Notes: a model not told the origin generated them from the letters alone. Numbered from the stretch's first letter, positions 35,113 to 45,301 are shown. The stretch is DNA of 51,372 nucleotides from Apostichopus parvimensis (GCA_000934455.1 KN892705.1:1-51372), one strand, 5' to 3'. Numbers and translations are program-made.

Positions 35113-36362
35113 CTGTTAAAACGACAAAATAAAATAAATTCACTTGTTAACTATGTTCCTTCAAAAGTTGAGAAAGTGGTCAGATATGCTTTCAGTTTCA
35201 GGAGCAAGGGGTGAAGCAATTAAAACACGATGGGAATTTTATTTGAATGAGCATGCCACTTACTTATTTAACAAAACAACTGGTTACATAAACATTGCAA
35301 TAGTGCTTATCTAACCTTATCTTAGACGATGCAGTTTGTTTCTTTACCTAACCATCAGGTACGTTCAACACATGTGAGTATTTAACCGATCGTGAGGAAA
35401 ATAAGGGCATTCTACTGTTCTGGCTGTATTCAATGTAGGCCTATGAGGATATAGAGGCCCCTGCTCATTTGCTGTAACTTAGGCTACCACTTATTCATAA
35501 GCTAGACGGAGCAAAAACTGTTTTAATTCCTGTGAGCTCCCAACCAATGTATTTTTCTAGGGGATAACGAAATAGGCCTAGGCATATATTACTACATTGT
35601 GAATTGAAGGATTAACATATCCAGGTTCAATTTCTATTTTGGATTGCAAACAAGCATAGACAGACATTGGCCTAAATATTTTCCTCTCTAATCACTAACC
35701 ATGATTAATCTCTAACTAGGCCAGGGACTTCCAACTGTATTAGTTCTAAGGCCTAACGTTTGACATGAGAAGGCTAGAAAGAAGGCATTATTACTAGCCT
35801 AGCCAAGTTGGTATAATTGGCTAGCCCATGTTCATCCTTACTCTTACTACTAGTCTAGGTAGTCACTGTTACTAAATTAGGCCTAGTATTAAAACGCCTG
35901 AATCCTAAGTTACTATAAAGTAGACTACTGCAGAATGTGTTCGGCATGTTTATATAGGCTGCTTGAATGGTCTCTGATAAGGAATGGTTACTATAGAGGT
36001 CAATTCACCACATATCAGGTCCTCGGGAGGATTCCCAGTCCTGAAGTATCACTGGCACCGCAGAATAGATAGAAAGTCACACATGTTACTTTGGAAGCAG
36101 AGAAATTCAATAACAAATGGAAAATTTTGACATAGCGCCATCTTCTTTGTCGCGGTAATATCAAACATGGAGATACTAGATGTACCTGTAGTACGTACCT
36201 GCCGTAGGCCTATTAACGGTTTACGGAAGGATAATATGTAAAATTGTATTGAAAGACAACTGTGGAAGACCCTGGGCAGATGCTCAACAACATTTTAAAG
36301 TCACAGAATGTTTAAAAGCGGTTTCCTGTAATGACATTCTAAGTTGAGCCCAAATTAGGCCA
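35113..36362. promoter_or_regulatory. Divergent AGGF1/ANKLE1 promoter and 5' UTR region
   Basis: Only 1278 bases separate the two start codons (35088 and 36367), on opposite strands. An AAGATGGCG core, the YY1-type promoter/start motif, lies on the - strand at 36144-36136. AGGCCTA-type words are frequent here. Transcription start sites cannot be placed from sequence alone; a non-coding AGGF1 first exon probably lies here. Confidence 0.55.
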
Positions 36363-36422
36363 ATGCATGGCGGAGAAACTCCACAAGTGTCAACAGCTCG
36401 CAGCAGCCCTTTACCAAGATGA
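36363..36422 (+). CDS. Overlapping upstream ORF at the ANKLE1 start
   Basis: An ATG four bases before the ANKLE1 ATG opens a 19-codon frame (MHGGETPQ...) in another register, ending TGA at 36420-36422. If translated it would lower ANKLE1 initiation. Its use depends on where the transcript starts. Confidence 0.35.
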   Translation: MHGGETPQVSTARSSPLPR

Positions 36423-36428
36423 TATTGT
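36367..36428 (+). CDS. ANKLE1: ANKLE1 exon 1 (start codon)
   Basis: ATGGCGGAG start; encodes MAEKLHKCQQLAAALYQDDI, then GT|GTAGGC donor in phase 2 joining to GCT-GCA of exon 2 as DIVAAEEFLEDGADP. This parallels the human LRDALREEE.WAVEELLRCGADP start. The donor is slightly weak and intron 1 holds an N gap, so an extra exon cannot be ruled out. Confidence 0.72.
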
Positions 36429-39400
36429 GTAGGCAAAACAGTTGGAACTGAAGATACACTGCGTTAAGGCCTGGCCTAACAAAGTACTTAGGATAAGGTC
36501 CTTGGCTAGGCTAGTAGTAGTAGTACCCAGTATGTACATTAACGTTTGCAACCCTAGTAAAGTAGTATGACTTGGACTTGAAACCTAATATGATGTAAGA
36601 CATATTATGCCCTACAGCATTTGATAATAACAGGATCTAGCCTAGGTTAAGTATAGGCCCTATAGCCTAGTAGCATGGACACTTCGAATTTCGGACACCT
36701 AAGCCTTAAACCACCCCAAAACTATATCTTCTGGTATAAATCACCTGAAAATATACTTGATATGGTGGGAGAAGTGTGTTATATTAAGATACACGGCCAA
36801 ACTTTCTTTCCTGCAAACTGTTTTCACGTTGTATTCCGAGAAGATTCTTCGTGATTGTTGAACTGGTATTTCTTTGCTAGAGTATTACGAATTTCGGACA
36901 CACGGTCCCACAGTGTGGCGCTGGTGATAAAATTGGTGGCGCAGTTGCTCTTTCAGTAATTATAACAGACTTCATAGATCTCNNNNNNNNNNNNNNNNNN
37001 NNNNNNNNNNNNNNNNNNNNNNNNNNNNNNNNNNNNNNNNNNNNNNNNNNNNNNNNNNNNNNNNNNNNNNNNNNNNNNNNNNNNNNNNNNNNNNNNNNNN
37101 NNNNNNNNNNNNNNNNNNNNNNNNNNNNNNNNNNAAGAAGATTCTTCGTGATTGTGGAACTGGTATTTCTTTGCTAGAGTATTGCGAAATTCGGACACTC
37201 GTTCCCACAGTGTGGCGCTGGTGATAAAATTGGTGGTGCAGTTGCTCTTTCAGTAATTATAACAGACTTCATAGATCTCCATCATTTTATTGACAAATAT
37301 GTAAGTACTTACTTGCACACGGGTCATTTTGGAGAGAAAATAACTGTAGTTTTGTACTTTTTGGTGAAATTTGGCTCTTCCTGTAGGTTGTCATGATGAA
37401 ATCGTATATTTCTTAGGGGTGTCCGAACTTCGCAGTGTTCCGAACTTCGCAATACTGACTATACTAGGTCAGTAGGTAGCATAGCTGGAATCTGGATTGG
37501 ATACATGAACCATCATTTTTTTCAAAATCTCTGTGAATCAGGTAGAAATATACTATCCTTACCAACAAAATAAATGATACCTAACTTAGTAAGAGCCTAT
37601 TGTCTTTGTAAAACTTAGCCTGACCAGGGCCTAACATTATGACTAAAGCTCATCTGATTTGTCAATGTGTAAATCTTGGCACTTCAAGGTCATCAGTGTG
37701 CCATATTTCACGTCACCATGCTGGAACTAATGTTAATTCATTTAGGTTAGAGGAATGCTATTCAGGCCATCAATGGTAGAAAGTAACTTTAATAATCCTG
37801 GTGTTATTTGTATCCCCTCATCATTGTTTGATTGGTATATTCGGAAATGAGCATGTATAGGTACAGTACTTATATTCTGTGCAAACTGAATATTCACATA
37901 AGATTCTCTTCATTCACTGTTAATTACACAGGGCTGCAGAGGAATTCCTTGAGGATGGTGCTGATCCTAGCTTGCTTCTTCCTTCAGAAGGCATTGCACT
38001 CCTCCATTATGCAGCAGGCATGACCTCTTACAATGCATTAGAGTTCACGAGAATGCTTCTGGGGTATGGAGCAGATCCGAATACCAGGTAAAATCAGAAC
38101 GGCAGATGAACCTTTCATATTTGAGGAGTAAGCAGGAAATCAAGCTGTCCATCAACTGCAATCCATCTTTCTCTGGAAATGTTATTGTAAATATCCTGTC
38201 GCCATACCATCTTGTAACAGATTTTGAGCTTGAAGTGAAGCTACTGTACATTAGTAAACCAAATATATGTGAGGGCTAAATGCTTTATCGCATCTTTCTT
38301 ATTAAAACTACTTAAATGATACAACTCTTTCTGGCACTTCATTTTCCAGATCCGTGGATGGTTTAACACCAGTTCATGTCGCTGCCTCGTGGGGCCACTA
38401 TGAGATCCTAGAGTGTCTGTTAGCTAGTGGAGGGGACCCCACTCTGCAGGATGAGGAAGGACAAACAGCTCTGTCTTTGGCCCAGGACTCAGACAAGTGG
38501 GACTGCGCTGATCTTCTCCAGCAGACTGAGGTGGATATACTCTCAGAGGATGAAGAAGAGGATCAGAGAGAAATCACATATACACGTAAATAATATAGCA
38601 GTAAATAATAGGCCAGCAGGTGTACCGTAGAAAGGAGAAAAATGCCTTTTTTTCTCCTTTTTTTGTAGATGCTCCATTATTCTTAAATTATTGAAGAAGA
38701 AGATTCAAGAATCCTGTCCTTGTAATATTATTGGTTTCTGTTGTTGAAAAACTTGAGAAAAAAGACAAATATCTCCTTTTTTTTCATCAATGTCAAAATA
38801 ATAAATTTATGTTGCATACCTGGTTAAGACCAATTAACTTTGCCAAAATAAACCAAACACTTTGCTATATTCTAGATGTAATTTGCCCTATGACATTTGT
38901 ATAGCAGTTCTGCCTAGGCCTAAGCTAATTTACATTAAAGAATTGGGGCTAAAGTTGTTTTCAGTTTTGTTACAAGTTGATAAAAGGCTTGTTGCACCTT
39001 GACCAGGTTGGAGATGGTAACCTACCAAAAACAGTGCACTAGTTTATATTGTTGTGGAAAAGAAGGAACCTAGGCTGACTTGTAATGGAATCTAGTGGGC
39101 CTCCTATGTAAACCTTTGTTATTGACTAAATAGAGAGATAAATTTAACAAGGAATTCAGAATGTTTTACCTGTGGTAGCAGCTTTCTTGGACTATTTGTG
39201 GTTTCTAAAACAAAGGCCGAGTTTGCTTAAGTTGGCATACGTCCTCTTGGCATTCCTTTTATATTAGGTAGTTAACGAAGAACAAATTCATTAGATGCAT
39301 TAGTTCAGACCATCAGCATTAATAACAGTAATAAATCAATGTTATGAATTCTATCTATCTGATTAATACATATTGTTTTCATCATATCTCTTCTTTATTG

Positions 39401-42400
39401 CAGGGCTGTGTGATCTTGTAGAGTCTCACAGTCTACCAGACACCACAGATCTATCCATAAGTTACTTTTCTAATGAAGATCTATGCAGCAGTAATGGTTC
39501 AAACCATTCATTTCAATCAGGGGAACTATCACAGGGTGACACTGCAAACTCCCACAATGCATCTGTCAATTTATCGTTCAACTCAAATACAAACAGCCAA
39601 GACGTCTCAGGGATCTTACGAAACAGAGAACTTCCGAGGGAGAGGCTCAAAAAGCGGGTCAGCTTTTTCAACGGCATTCCAGAGGAAGAGGGAAGCGACA
39701 GTCTAAACTCTTTTCCAGATTCCATTATTGAAGGGGACATAGAAGAGGAGTTGGGAGCTGGAGAGTCAGTTTTAGACGGTAGCGGTGATGCAGGAATGTC
39801 GTACGTATATGAAGGACATTCGACTGAAGACTTTACTTTACTTGATGGTCAAGGATTGGATGTAACGTCCCCGGACAATACGGTCATATTTCACAAAAGG
39901 GTTTCAAGGGATAAAAGGAAAACATGTATGTTTTCTCATCTAACTAGCCAATCCTCAAGTCCTCAAGATGTAGGGATCAAAGTAGAACAAGCAGAAGATT
40001 CCAGCCCTGTCTCTCATGTGTTAATGAAGACCTGTTCTGCATTAAATGACTTGGATCTTAATAACTCCGACCGTAACGGTCAATCTCTAAGAACCGTAGG
40101 GAAACAATTTGAACCAAGCTCAAGACATTGCAGTAACGATCCGTCCCCAACTGTCGGTGTGGTAAGGAATACCTCGTTCACAGAAGATTTGTGTAAATTC
40201 ATCTCGGAGAGTTCGCCCAATCTCAGTTCTGAAACGACACCTCAACAAAATGTCGACAAAACGGTTCCACGCTCAAATAAGAAATGCCGCTCTTCGATGT
40301 TCCAACATTTATCTCCAGTCGGAGGAGGGGACCGAACCGATTCCAGAGAAGGTGAAGTCCTAGAGTTCCTTTACTTTGACAGAGAAGCAGATGCTGGCCT
40401 GATAGAGCAAAGCCTGCCCTCTGCTAGCGAAAGTCTTAAAATCACGCCAAACAGCTCAATCCTCGATCGTCAAGATCGCCACGCACAGTGTCTCGATGTC
40501 TCTGCTGTCGGGAACTCGACGAGGTGGAGCGACGACACCATCCTCTACGATTGGAAGAGTTTCGTTTCGGATGAGGAGGAGAAGGAACCCTTGGTGATTC
40601 TGGAAGAACTGTTCGACTTGACCGATTCAGACATCCATGCCCGTCTAAGGAAACTAGGAGAAGAGCCTGGACCTATCACCAAGACCACTCGAAGGGTTTA
40701 CTTAATATTACTGACAAAAATATTGAAGGATCCAGAAAGAGAGAGATTAAAGCCTGCAGCTGAAGACTGTGAGTTTGTGTTTTGTAAATCTGTCAAACAC
40801 ATTCAATCTGTATAGAATAGTTGTTATGATAAACATGAGTGGCAGTATCATTGTGAATAATGTATAGAGAAAATCATCACTTTTTGAAATGTCGATATAT
40901 CTTTCTTTCATAAATTTCTCTATTCACAAATAATAATCCTTGTCCTTCTAGTGAGCAGTGGAAATGACGTCAGCAGCGATTGAAACTAAACCCATCGGGA
41001 AATTGAAGCTCTCTTGCCCTCTCTAGAATTGATTAATTTTAATTGCATTTGTATTTTGTTTGTTTGTTTATCAAGCGTCTCAGCTTGGTAAATACAAAAT
41101 ATAGTTTCTTCCTTTTCAACTGTTTTCTTTGCAGCGTTTAAGCACGAACTTGCCCAAGTACTAACTGGCCTCAAGCGCCTGGATGACCTCAGCATACTAG
41201 AAGCGGAGATGGTGTCCCAGTTTCAGGTTCCAGATCCCAAGCGTAAATGGAGGGAAGGGGTCATGAAGTCTTCCTTCAATTACCTTCTCTTAGATCCGAG
41301 AGTCTCTCTAAATCTTCCTATGAGGCACACAGTGCTCTCTCCGTTGGAAGTGTTCCGGATCTTCGTCTCGTCAATATTCTACATCGGTAAAGGCAAAAGG
41401 GCTCGGCCATACGCTCATTTCTACGAGGCCCTCGATGAAGTGAAGAAGAGAGACAAAAAGGGGAAGAAGAAGCAGAAAGGGGTACTGATTTGAAAATTTC
41501 CTAAGATATATATTTTATATGTCCTATTTCTAATCGTGAAAGAAATATTCTAAGAGATAGTTTGTGATCTGCATGTTACATAAGTCCTTTGGTTAAAATG
41601 GCAAGACGGTGGCAATCATGTTTGGGACAATGTTTGTGAGGAGCATCAGGATAGATCCCAAGCATGTTTGGTTGTCAATAGCAACCACTCCCACCTGTAT
41701 TTTAAACACTGATGTTAAGGTGTAGTCACCAGTCTTTGTATATATATTTTTGGTTTGGTAATAGGCTGCTAACGTTTTTAAAATATTAGCTCATAAAGTC
41801 ATAAAATCACCGTTTTCTCTTTATTAATAAAGTCGTCCGTAATGTTTTTGTAGTGTAGTGTTTGAAATGATTTTTGTTTCCATTTTCTTTAGCCAAGCAA
41901 GAAAGTTAACCATATCAGAGAAATCTGGTCAGCTGGTCTTGGTGTCATCTCACTGCACATCTTTCAGAATGTTATTCCTGTGGAAGCTTACACCAGAGAA
42001 GCCTGCATGGTAGATGCCTTAAGTAAGTACACAATGCTGAAGTTGCTCTGTTTGTTAGTAATTAAAACATGTTAGCTACTTACAACTGGGAGTTTATTGG
42101 TAACAGATCTGCCCTGACTCTAACAGAAAAGAAACTAGTCTTAGGTTAAAATGTTGAGATGGGTGATTTATTTATTGATGTGTGAGGTTTGCTATTTTCT
42201 CAGTTTTTTCACCAGTTTTAAGTTTTAATTGTTACATTTCGAAAAGTACTTAGCTATTCAGTACTGCTTTTAAAAATTGTAATTATTTAAAAGAATGAAA
42301 AAGTGTCTGAATTAATGAAGGAAATTAGCATTTCTGGAGTGATTAAGTTGTCTTTTTTTGGAACAGTACAAACAATTTTTTGTACTTTACCCATTGTCTT

Positions 42401-42785
42401 AAAGAATAGGAGATGAACATGACTGATCTGATATTTTACTTTTTTTGTGTACTTTAATGTTATCTTATTTTTTTTTTTTTTTGGGGGGGGGTGACTTGTG
42501 AATTATCAGGTGACTTTTCAATATTGACATTTGTGACCCATTAGGATTGGTTAAAACAAAACCTTCCAAGAACTCCCTTTGTGATGATTTATTGGTGTTA
42601 ATTATTTCTCAGGTCTGCAGAGACTCACAAATGTCAAGAAAGGTGATTATTACGGGATGGCATCAACCTGGGACAGCCCCAAGAAGAGGCAGATGGGAGT
42701 CCATCTCCTCCACAAAGCTTGCAATATCTTCCTCATAGAGGGTGAGAGGATGATCAGACCAGTAGATATCAAGATCGGACAGTAG
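36367..42785 (+). CDS. ANKLE1: ANKLE1, ankyrin/LEM-domain GIY-YIG endonuclease (complete, 7 exons)
   Basis: Role (family knowledge): ANKLE1 and its nematode relative LEM-3 are DNA endonucleases combining ankyrin repeats, a LEM fold and a GIY-YIG nuclease, linked to processing of chromatin bridges late in division. Seen, by residue of an 822-codon model: ankyrin repeats (about 20-135; LEDGADPSLLL, LLHYAAG, GADPNTRS, DGLTPVHVAASWGHYE); long Ser-rich region (150-530); LEM-like helices (about 535-600; EELFDLTDSDIHARLRKLG); GIY-YIG domain (about 640-800) with SSFNYLLLDPR, IFYIGKGKRARPYAHFYEAL, VEAYTREACMVDAL and GVHLLHKACNIF. Exons 36367-36428, 37932-38087, 38350-38585, 39404-40768, 41135-41481, 41893-42022, 42613-42785 join in phase with one stop. 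It is longer than human ANKLE1 (roughly 600-670 residues) because of the middle region. The N gap falls in intron 1. Confidence 0.96.
36841..36982. repeat. Left flank of second gap, 142-bp near-duplicate
   Basis: Repeats at 37138-37279 with a constant 297-base shift and about six substitutions in 142 bases. Could be two alleles placed either side of a gap, or a real local repeat. Confidence 0.88.
36983..37134. other. Assembly gap (152 N)
   Basis: A run of 152 N in ANKLE1 intron 1, bounded by near-identical 142-bp sequences. Confidence 0.97.
37138..37279. repeat. Right flank of second gap, 142-bp near-duplicate
   Basis: Partner of 36841-36982. Unlike the first gap's flanks, the copies are not identical, so haplotype difference or an older duplication is implied. 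Confidence 0.88.
37932..38087 (+). CDS. ANKLE1: ANKLE1 exon 2, first ankyrin repeats
   Basis: Acceptor ATTACACAG|G, donor CCAG|GTAAAA. Encodes AAEEFLEDGADPSLLLPSEG, LLHYAAG and MLLGYGADPNTR, aligning with EELLRCGADPNLVLEDGAAA and LLRQGGDPNAR of human ANKLE1. Confidence 0.94.
38350..38585 (+). CDS. ANKLE1: ANKLE1 exon 3, ankyrin repeats and acidic linker
   Basis: Acceptor TTTTCCAG|A. Encodes SVDGLTPVHVAASWGHYEIL, ASGGDPTLQDEEGQTAL and DCADLLQQ, then an acidic SEDEEEDQRE. Donor ACAC|GTAAAT leaves phase 1. Confidence 0.95.
38586..39403 (+). other. ANKLE1 intron 3
   Basis: AT-rich with T runs near 38647-38665 and 38776-38785. No element recognised. Confidence 0.7.
39404..40768 (+). CDS. ANKLE1: ANKLE1 exon 4, long middle region and LEM domain
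   Basis: 1365 bases after acceptor TTATTGCAG|GG. A Ser/Asn/Asp-rich region holds KKRVSFFNG (PP1-docking-like), KTCMFSHLTS and RSSMFQHLSP. The 3' end encodes LEELFDLTDSDIHARLRKLG, then GPITKTTRRVYLILLTKIL, a LEM domain. Donor GACT|GTGAGT. Confidence 0.95.
40769..41134 (+). other. ANKLE1 intron 4
   Basis: Contains a possible alternative acceptor (TTCTAG|TG at about 40951) that would give a ten-residue tail and stop; considered unlikely. Confidence 0.6.
41135..41481 (+). CDS. ANKLE1: ANKLE1 exon 5, GIY-YIG nuclease core
   Basis: Acceptor TTTGCAG|CG. PDPKRKWREGVMKSSFNYLL then LSPLEVFRIFVSSIFYIGKG and RARPYAHFYEAL. YLL is the GIY-equivalent and YIG is intact; the RARPY.H..EAL arginine, histidine and glutamate match the family's catalytic layout. 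A lysine-rich loop precedes donor GGG|GTACTG. Confidence 0.95.
41482..41892 (+). other. ANKLE1 intron 5
   Basis: Plain AT-rich intron; nothing recognised. Confidence 0.7.
41893..42022 (+). CDS. ANKLE1: ANKLE1 exon 6, nuclease domain
   Basis: Acceptor TTTCTTTAG|CCA. IREIWSAGLGVISLHIFQNV and PVEAYTREACMVDAL, the highly conserved VEAYTREAC block. Donor A|GTAAGT. Confidence 0.96.
42023..42612 (+). other. ANKLE1 intron 6
   Basis: Contains a T run followed by a G run at about 42469-42490; nothing else recognised. Confidence 0.7.
42613..42785 (+). CDS. ANKLE1: ANKLE1 exon 7, nuclease end and stop
   Basis: Acceptor TTTCTCAG|GT. LQRLTNVKKGDYYGMASTW, MGVHLLHKACNIFLIEGER and MIRPVDIKIGQ-stop (TAG 42783-42785), matching the LGVHLL.RA..VFLAEGERE end of human ANKLE1. 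AATAAA at 43717-43722 is a likely polyadenylation signal. Confidence 0.95.
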
Positions 42786-43182
42786 CGTGCTCTTCTCCCA
42801 GTGGAGGTTTGGTTGATAAAGATCACCGCTTGACGGAGTGCCTCAAGTGGTGAATTTGAAAGAATCTTCTTTTAATATTGTCAAGTGATGAAGGTGCTTT
42901 GCATTCTACTGACCATCACATAGGGGTGCAGAAATAATCATAATGTGTATTTTTTAAATTTTTCTAAGATTAGATTGAATAACAGTTGATTACTGGGTAA
43001 GCTTCTTTTGTCCTACTGAATACAGTTTACATGAATTGACTAACACTGTAAACAGTATTGTAAACAAATGAAGGTGGTGGGATGGAGCACTTCCCTACAC
43101 TCCTTTCTGACAAAAAATGTGCAATTTCTTTGAATAATTTGTAGTCTATTCAATCGTTTTGATCTGCAATAATAAATTAACG

Positions 43183-43209
43183 TCCCCCTCCCTCCTCCCC
43201 TTCTTCCCC
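43183..43209 (-). other. C-rich tract, G-quadruplex potential on - strand
   Basis: CCCCCTCCCTCCTCCCC followed by TTCTTCCCC gives four runs of three or more C, in the probable ANKLE1 3' UTR. Confidence 0.5.
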
Positions 43210-43716
43210 TCCAGCCCAAATATTGCATTAATCATTCATTGACTCTCTTCAGTAGGCTACCTCCATAATAAATAACAAAAGCGTATGAATTTGCATAATT
43301 TCTTCACCATTAAAGTAATTGAGATTAGAGAGGCATGTCTAACCTGTCTATTGTGTTAAATTATTATTTCCATTGTTCAATAATAGTCACAGAATGTTAA
43401 TTTGACTTATATTGCTTAATGAAATCATTACTGTGTCTGCTGACAGACAATTGTATTTAAAATTGATTGTTAATAGATATACACTGTGGAATTGATGACA
43501 TATTTCATAGGTATATTTAATACTACGGACACCAAGCCAATTTGCCCCATATTCAGTACATTTGTTTGTATGTGATATTCTCATTCATCAATCTGTTGAA
43601 TTTTTTTGAAAAGCTCTGTTTGTATCCGAGATATACATATTTGAAGTTTTGATAAAACTGGGAAACTCATTAAATATCATTTGAATAATGTGATGTTCCT
43701 CTTTTCAAAGAAGACA

Positions 43717-43722
43717 ATAAAA
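43717..43722 (+). terminator. Candidate ANKLE1 polyadenylation signal
   Basis: AATAAA, 932 bases after the ANKLE1 stop, in an AT-rich context. Other variants occur nearby, so usage is uncertain. Confidence 0.4.
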
Positions 43723-44599
43723 TATTTCAAAAAATGCCTTAGGCCACAATCCTCGGGTCAATGTTTATTTTCATGAATTTTAATGTCTGTTAGAGTGATT
43801 AGGACAATGTTGTTTATAGATGTCCGTAGATCTTTAATGTTCATGTTCAAAATTGGGGTGCTCTGTGACATAAACATCCAGGGCCTGAACTGTTTGTATG
43901 CAGAGTTTTGAAATAAGTTAAATATGCAAGTGTGAAGGTTCAGTAAACTTAAATAAGGGATACCGGTGACTGATAGGCCATATTTTTGCAGTGGTCACTG
44001 TTATGTATGGGAATAACACTTTTCTTTGGTGCCATCGAATATGGTTATTAAATATGGCACAATTTAGCTAGACATGTACTTAAAGCATCACTGAAATACT
44101 GTAAATACCTTTAATATTCACATGCACTTTGTTTAGGTCTGACTTTTAGACAATACTGCAAGGGGTGACTGAAATTCCAGAATCATGCTAACACAGGAAT
44201 GCAACATTGGTAGTACTACCAGAAATAAAATTAAAAAAAAAACGCTTGAATTCCAAGGACAATGAGTTATTTTGCAAAATTGGTGAAATAATGGACACAA
44301 TTGCTGTTGAGCTATGACAGTCTGTTTTCATTCCATGAATTTTAGCTGATTTTGAAATAAAAACTGAAAACAATGGGTTGATTACTACTAATATATGGAG
44401 TGGAAAGTGTTATTTGGAATAAGGAAACGAAGCGTGCTACTGCTTTAACCTAGATTGTGTACGTTTCTTGAATTCATACTCGTTACTTGACTTTGTAATT
44501 TTATGCTTGTTTTTACCATGAATTCTACTAAAGTGAATCAAATTTAAGATTTAATAGTTCAGTGATGTATCTGGCTAGCATTAAAGAGATATGAGAATG

Positions 44600-44625
44600 G
44601 TGGGGGGAGGGAGGGGGAGGGGGAG
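44600..44625 (+). other. G-rich tract with strong G-quadruplex pattern
   Basis: GGTGGGGGGAGGGAGGGGGA followed by another G run: at least four G runs with single-A loops in otherwise AT-rich DNA. Confidence 0.65.
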
Positions 44626-45040
44626 TTAGACTATTATACTCATTTCAGGCTGAACAAGTGAAGAAATAAGTTTAAATGGCAATGGAATTTTTATACAGTA
44701 GATTTCCTTGATAATTATATTTAGTAGAATGGAACCTCGAGGCAGCTTTTAAAAGTTCTTTTTATTATGTACGAAATAAATACATGTAATTATTTTCCTT
44801 ATATTCCATTTTTTCAACCAACTCCAGTATATAGAGTGACATTGCTAGAGGAAAGTTTACCAAAATGGTTTAAAAATACCATGTGTTTTGCTTGAATATC
44901 ATGTGTTAGCAATTACGGTTTGCAATTGTCCATACAAAAATTTCACAATCAAAATTTCAAAACAATTCTTTCTCAAAGTTTTTACCTACCTAAAAACTAT
45001 AATCTGTTTTAATTTCTTGTTTGGCATGTACTGTTTCTTG

Positions 45041-45116
45041 GTGTTGCACATAGTGTTTCCACATGTTGCACATGTATTTCTTCATGTTGCACGTGGTATT
45101 TCTCCATGTGTGCAAC
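45041..45116 (+). repeat. Short repeat, 21-24 bp, about three copies
   Basis: GTTGCACATAGTGTTTCCAC, GTTGCACATGTATTTCTTC and GTTGCACGTGGTATTTCTCC follow one another with slight changes. Confidence 0.7.
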
Positions 45117-45301
45117 TAGTCCTATCAGTAACGGAGCTTTGCTTCAAGATTTAGGAGCAAACTCAAATTTGAAATGAAGCTGGTAGTCTGAAATGTGTTC
45201 TTCTCATGAAATTTAATGTGCCCCTTATGCTGCATTGAACCTCACCATTTAACCACTGCACAAAAGAGTAAGAATTGTATAGAGAACGCTTAAGATTATC
45301 C

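Larger units (their letters stand above)
36677..37441. mobile_element. Possible non-autonomous DNA transposon with terminal inverted repeats
   Basis: The left end 36677-36703 (GGACACTTCGAATTTCGGAC...) and the reverse complement of 37412-37441 (GGAACACTGCGAAGTTCGGA...) match over about 27 bases with two mismatches and small indels. Two more CGAAnTTCGGACAC words lie inside. No clear target-site duplication and no transposase; the interior is broken by the gap. Confidence 0.4.
36429..37931 (+). other. ANKLE1 intron 1 (contains gap)
   Basis: Contains the putative inverted-repeat element (36677-37441), the 152-N gap and its near-duplicate flanks. No other coding sequence seen, but unseen sequence in the gap limits this. 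Confidence 0.65.

Noticed and set aside
40951..40983. Possible short alternative last exon of ANKLE1 (TTCTAG acceptor, ten residues, TGA)
   Set aside because: It would remove the nuclease domain, and the main acceptor at 41135 joins in phase to strongly conserved sequence; no support beyond an AG.
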